Source: an uncultured Bacilli bacterium (GTDB lineage Bacteria; Bacillota_I; Bacilli_A; RF39; UBA660). From it: a stretch of DNA of 27,596 nucleotides. The notes under the pieces were generated by a model. The model was not told where the DNA came from. It made no database searches and was given only the letters and a program-made list of their open reading frames with translations. The stretch spans positions 1 through 27,596 of the forward strand of contig CAJTLA010000017.1 of the NCBI GenBank assembly GCA_910576985.1, given 5' to 3'. Numbering within the stretch: the stretch's first letter is position 1; each line of letters opens with the position of its first letter. This document shows positions 1 through 6,744 of this stretch, one piece after another. The position numbers and the translations under genes were made by a program.

Positions 1-73
1 TTAAATTTCCTTTTCTACTAAATATGTTTTTAAAATTTAAATCGTGTTTTAATCCATATAATTTTTGGGTCAT
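1..73 (-). CDS. Rpn-family PD-(D/E)XK nuclease/putative transposase, N-terminus only
   Basis: Only the first 24 codons are inside the window; the gene runs off the left edge. The ATG at 73 is preceded by a strong ribosome site (AAGGAGG, about 6 nt upstream). The peptide has the pattern L-K-H-D-L-N-F-K-N-I-F followed by G-N-L, which resembles the start of Rpn/PDDEXK-family proteins (commonly L-x-x-K-N-D-x-x-F-K-K-I-F-G followed by G-N). Those proteins are recombination-promoting nucleases, often annotated as transposases and often multicopy. The catalytic motif lies outside the window, so the family call rests on this short N-terminal match alone. Confidence 0.5.
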   Translation of the reverse strand, partial: MTQKLYGLKHDLNFKNIFSRKGNL

Positions 74-108
74 CTACTCCTCCTTGCTAGAGGAATGACT
101 ATATCTAC

Positions 109-137
109 ATTATATAGGAGTACTTAGTTCTTGTCAA
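109..137 (-). promoter_or_regulatory. Consensus sigma-A promoter for the Rpn-like gene
   Basis: On the minus strand TTGACA (132-137), a 17-nt spacer and TATAAT (109-114) match the consensus at every position. The start codon of the Rpn-like gene follows about 35 nt downstream of the -10 box. An 8-bp inverted repeat, TCAATGAG (134-141) with CTCATTGA (152-159), overlaps the -35 box and could be an operator; that role is inference. Confidence 0.75.
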
Positions 138-159
138 TGAGATATTGTTTCCTCATTGA

Positions 160-400
160 TAATATACCTCGTAAGTATCCCTAATTCCTTCAAAATACAG
201 AAAAAAAAGAAATTTTTTTCATTCCTTATAGCTGAGTAGTAACAATTTTTTTAATAAACATAAATCATAAAATATTTCGAAATTACTTACTATTTTTATA
301 TTCATCTAAGTATTCTGTTCTATCATAATAAAAATTCAATAATTGTTTTGAAAAATTAATATCACATTTCTATTGAATTATAAAATAAACAACATTTACA
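160..400. other. AT-rich intergenic stretch, nothing recognised
   Basis: This stretch separates the divergent-side promoter of the Rpn-like gene from the 3' end of the Sir2 gene. It is very AT-rich with stops in all frames. I see no RNA gene, no clear intrinsic terminator for the Sir2 gene and no repeat. Confidence 0.6.
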
Positions 401-1120
401 TTATCTATTTAATGATTTCATAATTTTAATGATGTCATCATGAAATACCAAATTCGCAAATGAATCATATACTGTTTCATCTTTATTCATAATTACAAAT
501 TTGTCTTTATTATAATAAGAAAGTAAATTCGCTGCTGGATTTACAACTAAAGAGGAACCAATAACAATAACCATATCAGCACGTAAAATGGAAAAAATTG
601 CTTCATTTAAAATGTCATCATCTAATGCTTCTTCATATAAAACCACATTTGGTCGAATTAATCCTTTACATTCACAGATCGGTAATTCTTTTTTTAATAC
701 TTCTTCTGTATATTCTTTTTTGCATTCCATACAGTAAAATTCATGAATATTTCCATGTAATTCAAGAACTTTTGTACTATGGGCTTTTTCATGTAAGGAA
801 TCGATGTTTTGCGTAATGACTGTTATTTCATGGGTCTGTTCTAGTTCTTTAATCCAAAGATGGGCTAAATTAGGCTTTGTGTTTGGGTAAAGCATTTCTC
901 GTTTTAAAAATTGATAAAAGGACTCTGGATGAGACATAAAATAATGGTGACTTAATATTTCTTCTGGAGAAACATTTGATTTTTTTTTATATAGTCCATT
1001 CGCACTTCTAAAGTCTGGAATTCCAGATGGAGTTGAAATGCCTGCTCCTGTAAATATGACTATTTTTTTTGATTCATGAATCCATTCTTTTAATTGTTCT
1101 ATTTTTTCTTGATAAGTCAT
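401..1120 (-). CDS. cobB: Sir2-family NAD-dependent protein deacylase (sirtuin)
   Basis: Removes acyl groups from protein lysines using NAD+, in the cytoplasm. The 239-aa length is normal for bacterial sirtuins. Visible motifs are GAGIS (residues 25-29) and PDFRS (35-39) of the NAD-binding Rossmann fold, TQNID (103-107), the catalytic His in LHGN (H122), and a four-cysteine zinc ribbon (C130, C133, C149, C151). The zinc ribbon and compact size point to a housekeeping deacylase rather than a Sir2-type defence NADase. The start at 1120 has an excellent ribosome site (AGAAGGTGAT) and lies inside the end of the upstream U32 gene, giving a 47-nt overlap and probable translational coupling. The symbol cobB is assigned by family only. 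Confidence 0.9.
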   Translation of the reverse strand: MTYQEKIEQLKEWIHESKKIVIFTGAGISTPSGIPDFRSANGLYKKKSNVSPEEILSHHYFMSHPESFYQFLKREMLYPNTKPNLAHLWIKELEQTHEITVITQNIDSLHEKAHSTKVLELHGNIHEFYCMECKKEYTEEVLKKELPICECKGLIRPNVVLYEEALDDDILNEAIFSILRADMVIVIGSSLVVNPAANLLSYYNKDKFVIMNKDETVYDSFANLVFHDDIIKIMKSLNR

Positions 1121-3320
1121 TTTTCATCACCTTCTTTATTTGTTCTTCTGATTCTTCTAAAAATTGATATCGTAACGAGTTAATTCCAAGGTCATAATAA
1201 TCTATAGAAAACATCTTTCTAGGTTTTGGACTATATATTTTCATAAAGTTTGATTCTTCATAAATGGGATAAAGATTTGAAAAACGATCTTTTAGATATC
1301 CTATTTTATTTGTGATATGAAATTGTTTTAATAAATGAAATTTACTAATCATTACTTCTTCGTTTCCATAAATAATGAGTTCTAAATTAGGATGTGCATG
1401 ATATCTTTTTTTATAAGCTGTTATTAATAATTGCATTCTTTTTTCATCTAATTCATAAGATAGTGTTACTTTTTTGACTCCTAGAGAGAACAAAAAAGCT
1501 GCGCTATAGGAATTGACGACGTTCAAAGACCAATCTGTAAATACTTGTGGATAAGCAAAAATACTTCCTAATTCTCCTACTAACACTAAGTTTTGATTTG
1601 GTTTTATGTGGTGTAAAACTCGTGGTAGTTTTTGAATTACACAGGTTTTCGTTTTATGAATTTGAAAAAGTTCTTCATTTTCCACATATATGTATTTTAG
1701 ATTTTCTTTTTCCACAGTTTTATAGTGGTTTTCTGAACAAATTAAAGCTGTTTTTACTTTTTCCACAGGAAAATCAGGGACTTCTCTTTGATATCCACAC
1801 TTTTTATATGGATAAGAATAGCAACGTTTTTCATTTAATGTTACAATTGCTTTTCTTCGTAATTCGTTAAGTTCTTTAATTGAAATAAAGATTTCAGGGT
1901 CTTTTTTTATATCCATTTTTGTTACTTGATAAACAGAATCTCCGAATTTTGAAATTTGTTCTTGGATTCGTTCTAACGATAATGGTGTTTTTATCGCGGC
2001 TTCTACATTATTGTCTCCAATTATTTCTATTTTATTCTTCCCATCAAATAGTCTTATTTTTGGTTTTTGATTCTTTATTAATTCTAATTCTAATGTAATT
2101 GGTACTTTTCTATTCTTATTAGAAAATATTTTGTTGATTTCTTCTAGTTGTTTTTTATCAGTTGTTTTTAAAACTGTGTTTCCGATTTGGACTGATTCTT
2201 TATATGGAATTTCTATGATTCCTTTTTCCACTTGCTTTTTCTGCTTTTTATTTTGTAAGATTTTGGTTACAATTGTCCCAGAATCGTTTTTGCCTAATAT
2301 TCGAATTCCATCTCCATTTTGTAATCTAGAGTACAATTGAATTGTGACAACTCCTTTTCGGTAATCAATCACTTTTCCAATTGGAATTCCCATATGATTT
2401 GGTCTTTTTTGATTCATTAAATCGGTTTCTTTTTCATGAAAAAGAAATCCTTTGGTAAATTCACGGTTAAATATTTTTTTTAATTCTAATATATCATTTT
2501 CATTCATTTGTATTTTTTTATTTTTACAATATTCGTCAATTGCTTTACGATATAATTTTACTACTAAATAGACATATTCTGGACGTTTCATTCGTCCTTC
2601 TATTTTAAAGCTTTCGACACCAGATTCAATCAGTTCTCCTAAGTGCTCTAATGTATTTAGGTCTTTTGTACTAAGTAAATATTCCTCTTTGTTTATTTTT
2701 TTTTGGTCTACAATCAGGTCATATTTTTGTCTACAACTACCTGCACATGACCCTCTATTCCCACTTCTTCCTCCTATCAAACTTGAAATTAAACATTGTC
2801 CTGAATAACTAATACATAATGCTCCATGAACGAAGATTTCTAGTTCAATATTTGTATTTTTTTTAATTTCTTTGATCAAATCAATATCTGTTTCACGAGC
2901 TAAAACGGCTCTTTTAACGCCTAATTTTTCTATTAACTTTACACCTTCTAAGTTATGAATATGCATTTGAGTAGATGCATGTACTTCCAATAAGGGATAT
3001 GTTTGTCTTACTAAATCAAGCATTCCTAAATCTTGAATAATCACGGCATCTACATTTGCTCGATATAAAAAATCGATGTAGTTCATAAATGTTTCTACTT
3101 CATCTTCATAAACTAATGTGTTCACTGTTATATATATTTTTACGCCATAAAGGTGAGCATATTTCACAGCTTCTTTTATTTCTTCATTAGAAAAGTTTAA
3201 AGCAAAGCTTCTTGCTCCAAACATATGACCTCCTAGATACACGGCATCACAGCCTGCTTCTATGGCAATTTTAAGGCTCTCCATGTTGCCTGCGGGCGCT
3301 AAAAGTTCAGGTTTTTTCAT
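1074..3320 (-). CDS. U32-family peptidase / RlhA-like protein with C-terminal DUF3656-type region
   Basis: A 748-aa member of the U32 (collagenase-like) family. Experimentally studied relatives include RlhA, which takes part in hydroxylation of 23S rRNA, so peptidase activity should not be assumed. The N-terminus has the family pattern E-L-L-A-P-A-G, then A-V-Y-L-G-G. The U32 signature E-I-F-V-H-G-A-L-C lies near residues 161-169, and four cysteines (169, 176, 192, 196) are placed as expected for an iron-sulfur cluster. The long C-terminal half matches the DUF3656-containing form common in Clostridia. I chose the ATG at 3320, not the longer ORF start at 3371, because the family motif begins directly after it, an AGGAAG ribosome site precedes it, and a promoter lies at 3343-3371. 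It overlaps the Sir2 gene downstream. Confidence 0.88.
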   Translation of the reverse strand: MKKPELLAPAGNMESLKIAIEAGCDAVYLGGHMFGARSFALNFSNEEIKEAVKYAHLYGVKIYITVNTLVYEDEVETFMNYIDFLYRANVDAVIIQDLGMLDLVRQTYPLLEVHASTQMHIHNLEGVKLIEKLGVKRAVLARETDIDLIKEIKKNTNIELEIFVHGALCISYSGQCLISSLIGGRSGNRGSCAGSCRQKYDLIVDQKKINKEEYLLSTKDLNTLEHLGELIESGVESFKIEGRMKRPEYVYLVVKLYRKAIDEYCKNKKIQMNENDILELKKIFNREFTKGFLFHEKETDLMNQKRPNHMGIPIGKVIDYRKGVVTIQLYSRLQNGDGIRILGKNDSGTIVTKILQNKKQKKQVEKGIIEIPYKESVQIGNTVLKTTDKKQLEEINKIFSNKNRKVPITLELELIKNQKPKIRLFDGKNKIEIIGDNNVEAAIKTPLSLERIQEQISKFGDSVYQVTKMDIKKDPEIFISIKELNELRRKAIVTLNEKRCYSYPYKKCGYQREVPDFPVEKVKTALICSENHYKTVEKENLKYIYVENEELFQIHKTKTCVIQKLPRVLHHIKPNQNLVLVGELGSIFAYPQVFTDWSLNVVNSYSAAFLFSLGVKKVTLSYELDEKRMQLLITAYKKRYHAHPNLELIIYGNEEVMISKFHLLKQFHITNKIGYLKDRFSNLYPIYEESNFMKIYSPKPRKMFSIDYYDLGINSLRYQFLEESEEQIKKVMKNDLSRKNRTIKRMDS

Positions 3321-3342
3321 ACAACCACTTCCTAGTACTTCT

Positions 3343-3371
3343 ATTATAGGAAAGTTTTCAAAATAAGACAA
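3343..3371 (-). promoter_or_regulatory. Promoter for the U32-sir2 operon
   Basis: On the minus strand TTGTCT (3366-3371), a 17-nt spacer and a perfect TATAAT (3343-3348) sit between the retron RT stop and the U32 start. This suggests that U32-sir2 has its own promoter and is not simply the tail of the retron operon. Confidence 0.6.
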
Positions 3372-3386
3372 GAAAAAAATGGAATT

Positions 3387-4322
3387 TTATGATATCCATT
3401 TTAAGTAGTTTTTAAATTCTTGATCATTAGGGTTAATTTGTAATACAAATACTATTTTTCCTTTTAACGTGTTTTTATAATTTTCCACATCAATATCTAA
3501 GTGATGATATTTTAAATGGTTTTCGATTCCAAACTTTTTGCAATAATAAATTTGTTTTCTAATTTCTTTTCGGTATTTTCTTGGCGCATTTAATTGATTA
3601 TTCACAACAATGCCTGTAATGATTTGTCTATTTTTTTTCGTTAATAATTTTGTTTTCTTGGAATTTAATTGAAATCCCATTTTACTAAGTTCTAGTTTGA
3701 TAAAATCAATTATTTCTTGCTTTTTTAGTTGTCCTGAAAATGTTAAATCATCACAATATCTCGTATAATTGATTTGCCTTTTTTGACACCACTTCCCTAC
3801 TGTTTCATCAAATTCTTTTAAAATGATATTAGAAATTGCTGGTGATGTTGGTGCTCCTTGTGGAAGATATCCATGATAACTGCAAAGTATGGTTAATAAG
3901 GTTGAGATGGATTCTGGAAAGTATTCTTCTTTAAATACTAGACTTTTTATTTGTTCAAACGTAATATGATTAAAAAAGTTTTTGATATCTAATTTTAAAA
4001 TCATTGGTTGATTTACATGTGGTAAAGCATTTGAAACGATATTGTTTCCTTTTTGATAGGCTTTTGCGTATGGAGAAATTTTCATTCCATACAATACATG
4101 TTTTAATATATTTTTTTGGACAGTTTTTAATAAAGTATCTGGAACCATGAGTTTTCGTTTTCTTCCATCTTTTTTTGGAATTTCTAAATATTCATAATGT
4201 TTTTCTATATGATTACTAATACTATATAATGTTTTTAGTGGATTTTTTTCAATTAATTGTAAGGATAGCAAAAATTCTTGCTCTTGTTCTTTCGTGCAAT
4301 ATTTGAAATATTCGTTTGCCAT
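3387..4322 (-). CDS. Retron reverse transcriptase
   Basis: A 311-aa reverse transcriptase that should copy part of the adjacent structured RNA into multicopy single-stranded DNA. Retron hallmarks are visible: NALPH (residues 98-102; the retron NAxxH motif), the first catalytic Asp in LDIKNFF (111-117), LPQGAPTSP (153-161), the active site YCDD (189-192; most retrons have YADD or YVDD) and ITGIVVN (235-241; the retron VTG region used in RNA recognition). There is no endonuclease, maturase or extra effector domain. The ATG at 4322 is chosen over the upstream in-frame ATG at 4424 because AGGTGA lies 5 nt before it and the upstream codons are part of the msr-msd RNA. No obvious effector gene follows: the next gene encodes a U32 protein with its own promoter. 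Confidence 0.93.
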   Translation of the reverse strand: MANEYFKYCTKEQEQEFLLSLQLIEKNPLKTLYSISNHIEKHYEYLEIPKKDGRKRKLMVPDTLLKTVQKNILKHVLYGMKISPYAKAYQKGNNIVSNALPHVNQPMILKLDIKNFFNHITFEQIKSLVFKEEYFPESISTLLTILCSYHGYLPQGAPTSPAISNIILKEFDETVGKWCQKRQINYTRYCDDLTFSGQLKKQEIIDFIKLELSKMGFQLNSKKTKLLTKKNRQIITGIVVNNQLNAPRKYRKEIRKQIYYCKKFGIENHLKYHHLDIDVENYKNTLKGKIVFVLQINPNDQEFKNYLKWIS

Positions 4323-4344
4323 AAGTTCACCTACTAAAATTGTT

Positions 4345-4517
4345 GTAAAAAGCACAATACCAAATGATTTTACATATGGAGATTGTATCGAAGTTACATG
4401 AAGTGTACTTTCATACATTGACATATGGAATCTTTATGTTAACATTACGATTTATTTGATGACTCATCAAACATTCATTCTAATTAGAATATTTCCGTGC
4501 TAAAGTGCTTTTTACTG
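4345..4517 (-). ncRNA. Retron msr-msd RNA
   Basis: On the minus strand, 22 nt before the RT start codon, an RNA of about 170 nt is bounded by a perfect 11-nt inverted repeat: GTAAAAAGCAC (4505-4515, a1) and GTGCTTTTTAC (4345-4355, a2). After a1 comes TTTAGC; its G (4500) is the likely 2'-5' branching guanosine, as in the TTAGC of retron Ec86. Two msr hairpins follow: ATTCT-AATT-AGAAT (4477-4490) and TTTGATG-AGT-CATCAAA (4455-4471). The msd then folds back through AAAGATT..CATATG (4422-4435) against CATATG..AATC.TTT (about 4362-4378), with a terminal hairpin TATGAA/TTCATG. The architecture is standard for retrons. The exact ends of the msDNA cannot be read from sequence. Confidence 0.85.
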
Positions 4518-4522
4518 GTTTT

Positions 4523-4528
4523 ATGATA
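4523..4528 (-). promoter_or_regulatory. Extended -10 promoter of the retron
   Basis: On the minus strand TGATATCAT gives an extended -10 (TGn-TATCAT). A start point 7-8 nt downstream would fall at about 4516, exactly at the beginning of the a1 repeat. No good -35 box is visible, which the extended -10 could compensate for. Confidence 0.5.
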
Positions 4529-4570
4529 TCACGAATCAAAAAAAATATATATAGTTTAAAGATATATTTG

Positions 4571-4599
4571 TTATATTTTTAACCATTTTCCTATATAAT
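4571..4599 (+). promoter_or_regulatory. Promoter of the unknown 132-aa protein gene
   Basis: TATAAT (4594-4599) is preceded at 17 nt by a weak -35 (TTATAT, 4571-4576). It lies about 50-80 bp from the divergent retron promoter, so the two share one short intergenic control region. Confidence 0.5.
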
Positions 4600-4621
4600 A
4601 AAACAACAAGGGGGGATTTTG

Positions 4622-5020
4622 ATGAACAAAGATCAAATTTTTATAGGTACAATTCGAAAATGTACAACCTATGAAGTTCGCTCTGTGTTTTGTCATAGTA
4701 CACATATTGATGGACAATGTATTGGTGTTGATGGTATTGGTTATAATCTTATAGATAGTGAGATTTATAAGGAAAATGCAATTCTAATTGATCTTAAAGA
4801 TAGAGGTTATATCGATTTAGAAAGCTTAGATTCTTTTTTAGATTGTATTAGAGTTTATCAAACATATGGTTATGGTTTAGACTTGATGTCATTCAGTCCT
4901 AATCATATTGGTGAATTATTTGTTGATGCTTCCACTTTAAGACCTTATTATGATACTGCACAAAAGTCAAAACATGTATCTGTATATCAGTTAAAAAAAC
5001 AAGTAGGAGCTTCTAAGTAA
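4622..5020 (+). CDS. Unrecognised 132-aa protein divergent from the retron
   Basis: I do not recognise this protein. It is soluble-looking, mixed alpha/beta, with no membrane segment or signal peptide. Four cysteines are spread through it (in R-K-C-T, V-F-C-H, G-Q-C-I and L-D-C-I) without a CxxC pair. The ATG at 4622 is chosen over a TTG at 4619 because AAGGGGGG lies 6-8 nt upstream. It is a single-gene unit, with its own promoter and a strong terminator immediately after it. It is divergent from the retron and about 100 bp from its RNA, so a link to the retron is possible but unproven. Base composition matches the neighbours. Confidence 0.75.
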   Translation: MNKDQIFIGTIRKCTTYEVRSVFCHSTHIDGQCIGVDGIGYNLIDSEIYKENAILIDLKDRGYIDLESLDSFLDCIRVYQTYGYGLDLMSFSPNHIGELFVDASTLRPYYDTAQKSKHVSVYQLKKQVGASK

Positions 5021-5053
5021 TTTATTTTTGAAATAAAAATTGTAATTTAACTA

Positions 5054-5079
5054 TAAAAGCCTTTATTTATAGGCTTTTA
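5054..5079 (+). terminator. Intrinsic terminator of the 132-aa gene
   Basis: A perfect 9-bp stem, TAAAAGCCT (5054-5062) with AGGCTTTTA (5071-5079), and an 8-nt loop, placed 33 nt after the stop codon. The stem arms carry an A run and a T run, so it may work in both directions. Confidence 0.8.
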
Positions 5080-5148
5080 CAAAAGTTTTCGATACCAGTT
5101 TATTACTAATTTACTACTTTTATTTTAAAATCAAATACAAAAAGCCTT

Positions 5149-5177
5149 TTGACAAAAACAATAAAATATGCTATTAT
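5149..5177 (+). promoter_or_regulatory. Consensus promoter of antisense RNA 1
   Basis: TTGACA (5149-5154), a 17-nt spacer and TATTAT (5172-5177). This near-consensus promoter drives no ORF. It points into the short structured RNA that is antisense to the peptide gene at 5269-5361. Confidence 0.8.
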
Positions 5178-5183
5178 GAATAT

Positions 5184-5293
5184 GCCAAGGAAACTTGCAT
5201 AAAATAAAAAAGGAATACCTAGTTTTGCAGAGTTAGGTACTATTCCAAAAAATTGTTCAAGTACCGACTTATACAGTTGGTACTATTTTTATT
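5184..5293 (+). ncRNA. Candidate type I antitoxin RNA 1
   Basis: This is a predicted RNA of about 110 nt, running from the consensus promoter to an intrinsic terminator. It starts with a small hairpin, CAAG-GAAA-CTTG, closed by a GNRA-type tetraloop. It ends with a 10-bp hairpin, AGTACCGACT/AGTTGGTACT (5260-5284), followed by ATTTTTATT. It has no credible coding capacity. Nearly all of it is complementary to the 3' part of the convergent peptide mRNA, including the last codons of that gene. This is the usual design of BsrG/SR4- or TxpA/RatA-like type I toxin-antitoxin pairs; the function here is inferred. Confidence 0.7.
5205..5246 (-). terminator. Terminator of toxin mRNA 1
   Basis: On the minus strand GGAAT..ACCTA pairs with TAGGT..ATTCC (5212-5246), with a small bulge, and is followed by TTTTTT. 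It ends the peptide mRNA inside the antisense RNA gene, so the two transcripts overlap at their 3' ends. Confidence 0.75.
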
Positions 5294-5361
5294 AGAATGA
5301 TTAAAATCACAATAATAAGGAGTATTATGATAGTACAAAGATATTCGTCTTTCGTTCTCAT
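5269..5361 (-). CDS. 30-aa hydrophobic peptide, candidate type I toxin
   Basis: This small ORF starts at an ATG preceded by a near-perfect ribosome site, AAGGAGGTGA. The peptide begins with a charged segment, M-R-T-K-D-E-Y, then a run of about 20 residues made almost only of I, L and V, and ends K-I-V-P-T-V. It is therefore a single membrane-spanning peptide. Its mRNA has its own promoter and terminator and a hairpin that hides the ribosome site, and it is opposed by an antisense RNA. All of these are hallmarks of type I toxins, which act at the membrane. I do not recognise a named toxin family. A small membrane protein with another role is the alternative. Confidence 0.7.
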   Translation of the reverse strand: MRTKDEYLCTIIILLIIVILIILIKIVPTV

Positions 5362-5369
5362 AATTTCAC

Positions 5370-5395
5370 CTCCTTCCACTTTAAAAGTAAAGGAG
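5370..5395 (-). promoter_or_regulatory. Hairpin sequestering the toxin 1 ribosome site
   Basis: On the minus strand CTCCTT (5390-5395) pairs with AAGGAG of the ribosome site (5370-5375), and an inner ACTTT/AAAGT extends the stem. Blocking the ribosome site in this way limits translation of type I toxin mRNAs. Confidence 0.65.
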
Positions 5396-5425
5396 AATAG
5401 TACCTAAACTAACCAAATATTTCTA

Positions 5426-5453
5426 TTAATAGTATATAAAAACAAGAGATCAA
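5426..5453 (-). promoter_or_regulatory. Promoter of toxin mRNA 1
   Basis: On the minus strand TTGATC (5448-5453), a 16-nt spacer and TATTAA (5426-5431). The leader from here to the start codon is about 60 nt and contains the ribosome-site hairpin. The flanking stretch 5454-5603 holds nothing else I can identify. Confidence 0.5.
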
Positions 5454-5603
5454 ATGAAGGATTATATAAAAATGTTATAAGCACTTATAAATAAAGGTTA
5501 TATCGGCATTTAAGAATTTATAATAGGATAAGCAAAAATTTACATTATTTTTAATATGAAAAACTATGAATCAAAATTTTATAGTTTTTTTATGCAAAAT
5601 TGT

Positions 5604-5628
5604 CCAAAAAAAAAGAGGAAATCCTCTT
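5604..5628 (-). terminator. Terminator of the DapB-like gene
   Basis: On the minus strand AAGAGGA (5622-5628) pairs with TCCTCTT (5613-5619), followed by a run of T. The stem overlaps the stop codon. Confidence 0.8.
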
Positions 5629-6646
5629 ATCTTAAATTTTTTAATTCTCCCATTTTAGAAGTTGGAACAAATCCAGCTTCTGCTGCAATAACATCTGGAA
5701 TTCTATTCACTATAGTCGCACATGTTAATCTTACAGTATCTGGCTCATTTACAACTAATCTTGTATCTGGTTCTCCCATAACTGTCCAATCATTGGTGTC
5801 TACTTCTAAAGGCGCATATACTTTTCCAATGCATTCTGCTTCTATTATGATCCCTTCTTCTGTTGTCCCTGTTACAATCGCAGACATCCCTGTTGCATCT
5901 CCTGCTTTTACAGTCATTTGTAATGTTGATGATTCAATATCAGCATCATGAGTTAATGGAACACATTTTTGTGTCATGTCTGTTAAGTGTAAATTCATTT
6001 TATCAGCAATCCAAGGAACTACATTCCACATATAAGATGGAGTATAATTTCCAGAATAAATTAATTTTTCTCTTTCTTCTTTGCTTATTTTATCAGCACT
6101 TGCTATTGTTTTGTCAAACTCGTCTAATGATAACCCAGCTCCATGAACTTGTGCTAATGCGATTCCATAGTCTTCTACATTATAAGAAGAAGAGCCTTTG
6201 ATTTTTGTAATTCCATGTGTTGCTCCTGCTAATGTTGTAATCAAATTTCCCCAAAAAGCATCTTGGTAGCCAGTTCCTGTTATCGTACAGTTGTTTTGTT
6301 TTGCCAATTCATCAATTTTTTTTGTTAAAATTGGATTGGAAACGCTTGGATAAAATGCTTCTTCACAAGTCGTAATGGCATTTACTCCATTTGAGGCACA
6401 TATTGTTAGTACCTCCTCTAAATCACTAAGCAAGCTCATTGTTTCTACTATGACAATGTCTGGTTTGGTTTCTTTTAATAATGTTTCAAATTCATTAGAA
6501 GGGGTAATTGTGATGCCATTAAAATCAGTTCCAATAATGTTAGGGTTCACATCGACTGCTCCTACTAATTGCATGTTACATTCTAAGGCATATTTTACGG
6601 TATGAATACTCATTTTTCCGCATCCATATTGAATAAATTTAATCAA
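5627..6646 (-). CDS. DapB-like / 2,4-diaminopentanoate dehydrogenase-family NAD(P)-dependent oxidoreductase
   Basis: A 339-aa cytoplasmic enzyme with an N-terminal Rossmann fold: Y-G-C-G-K-M at residues 7-12, and acidic D-V-N-P at the end of the second strand. Length and general pattern fit the dihydrodipicolinate-reductase-like family that includes 2,4-diaminopentanoate dehydrogenase (Ord) of ornithine fermentation. No other ornithine-pathway gene (ora, ortA/B) is nearby, so the substrate is open. The start is a TTG: AGGAGATGAT lies upstream with suitable spacing, and the ATG just before it is out of frame. It forms a single-gene unit with an extended -10 promoter (TGTTATAAT, -10 at 6668-6673) and its own terminator. 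Classical DapB for lysine biosynthesis is shorter, making that role less likely. Confidence 0.75.
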   Translation of the reverse strand: MIKFIQYGCGKMSIHTVKYALECNMQLVGAVDVNPNIIGTDFNGITITPSNEFETLLKETKPDIVIVETMSLLSDLEEVLTICASNGVNAITTCEEAFYPSVSNPILTKKIDELAKQNNCTITGTGYQDAFWGNLITTLAGATHGITKIKGSSSYNVEDYGIALAQVHGAGLSLDEFDKTIASADKISKEEREKLIYSGNYTPSYMWNVVPWIADKMNLHLTDMTQKCVPLTHDADIESSTLQMTVKAGDATGMSAIVTGTTEEGIIIEAECIGKVYAPLEVDTNDWTVMGEPDTRLVVNEPDTVRLTCATIVNRIPDVIAAEAGFVPTSKMGELKNLR

Positions 6647-6713
6647 TTTTTATCATCTCCTATTTTTATTATAACAAACGTGGTAAAAAAAATCCAAAAT
6701 TTTTATAAAAATA

Positions 6714-6744
6714 AATAGTCAAAGTGTAAACCAATTTGACTATT
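6714..6744 (-). terminator. Terminator after the ABC transporter pseudogene
   Basis: A perfect 10-bp stem, AATAGTCAAA (6735-6744 read on the minus strand) with TTTGACTATT (6714-6723), followed by a T-rich tail. It overlaps the last codons of the permease part. Confidence 0.8.

Noticed and set aside
401..3320. U32 and Sir2 genes as effectors of the retron
   Set aside because: They have a separate promoter (3343-3371), the sirtuin has a canonical zinc ribbon and deacylase motifs rather than a defence NADase layout, and U32/RlhA proteins are core-type genes. Read-through from the RT cannot be excluded.
3387..4322. Reverse transcriptase of a group II intron or a DGR
   Set aside because: It lacks maturase and endonuclease domains and intron boundaries, and has the retron NAxxH and ITG motifs with an adjacent msr-msd RNA. 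No template/variable repeat pair lies next to it.
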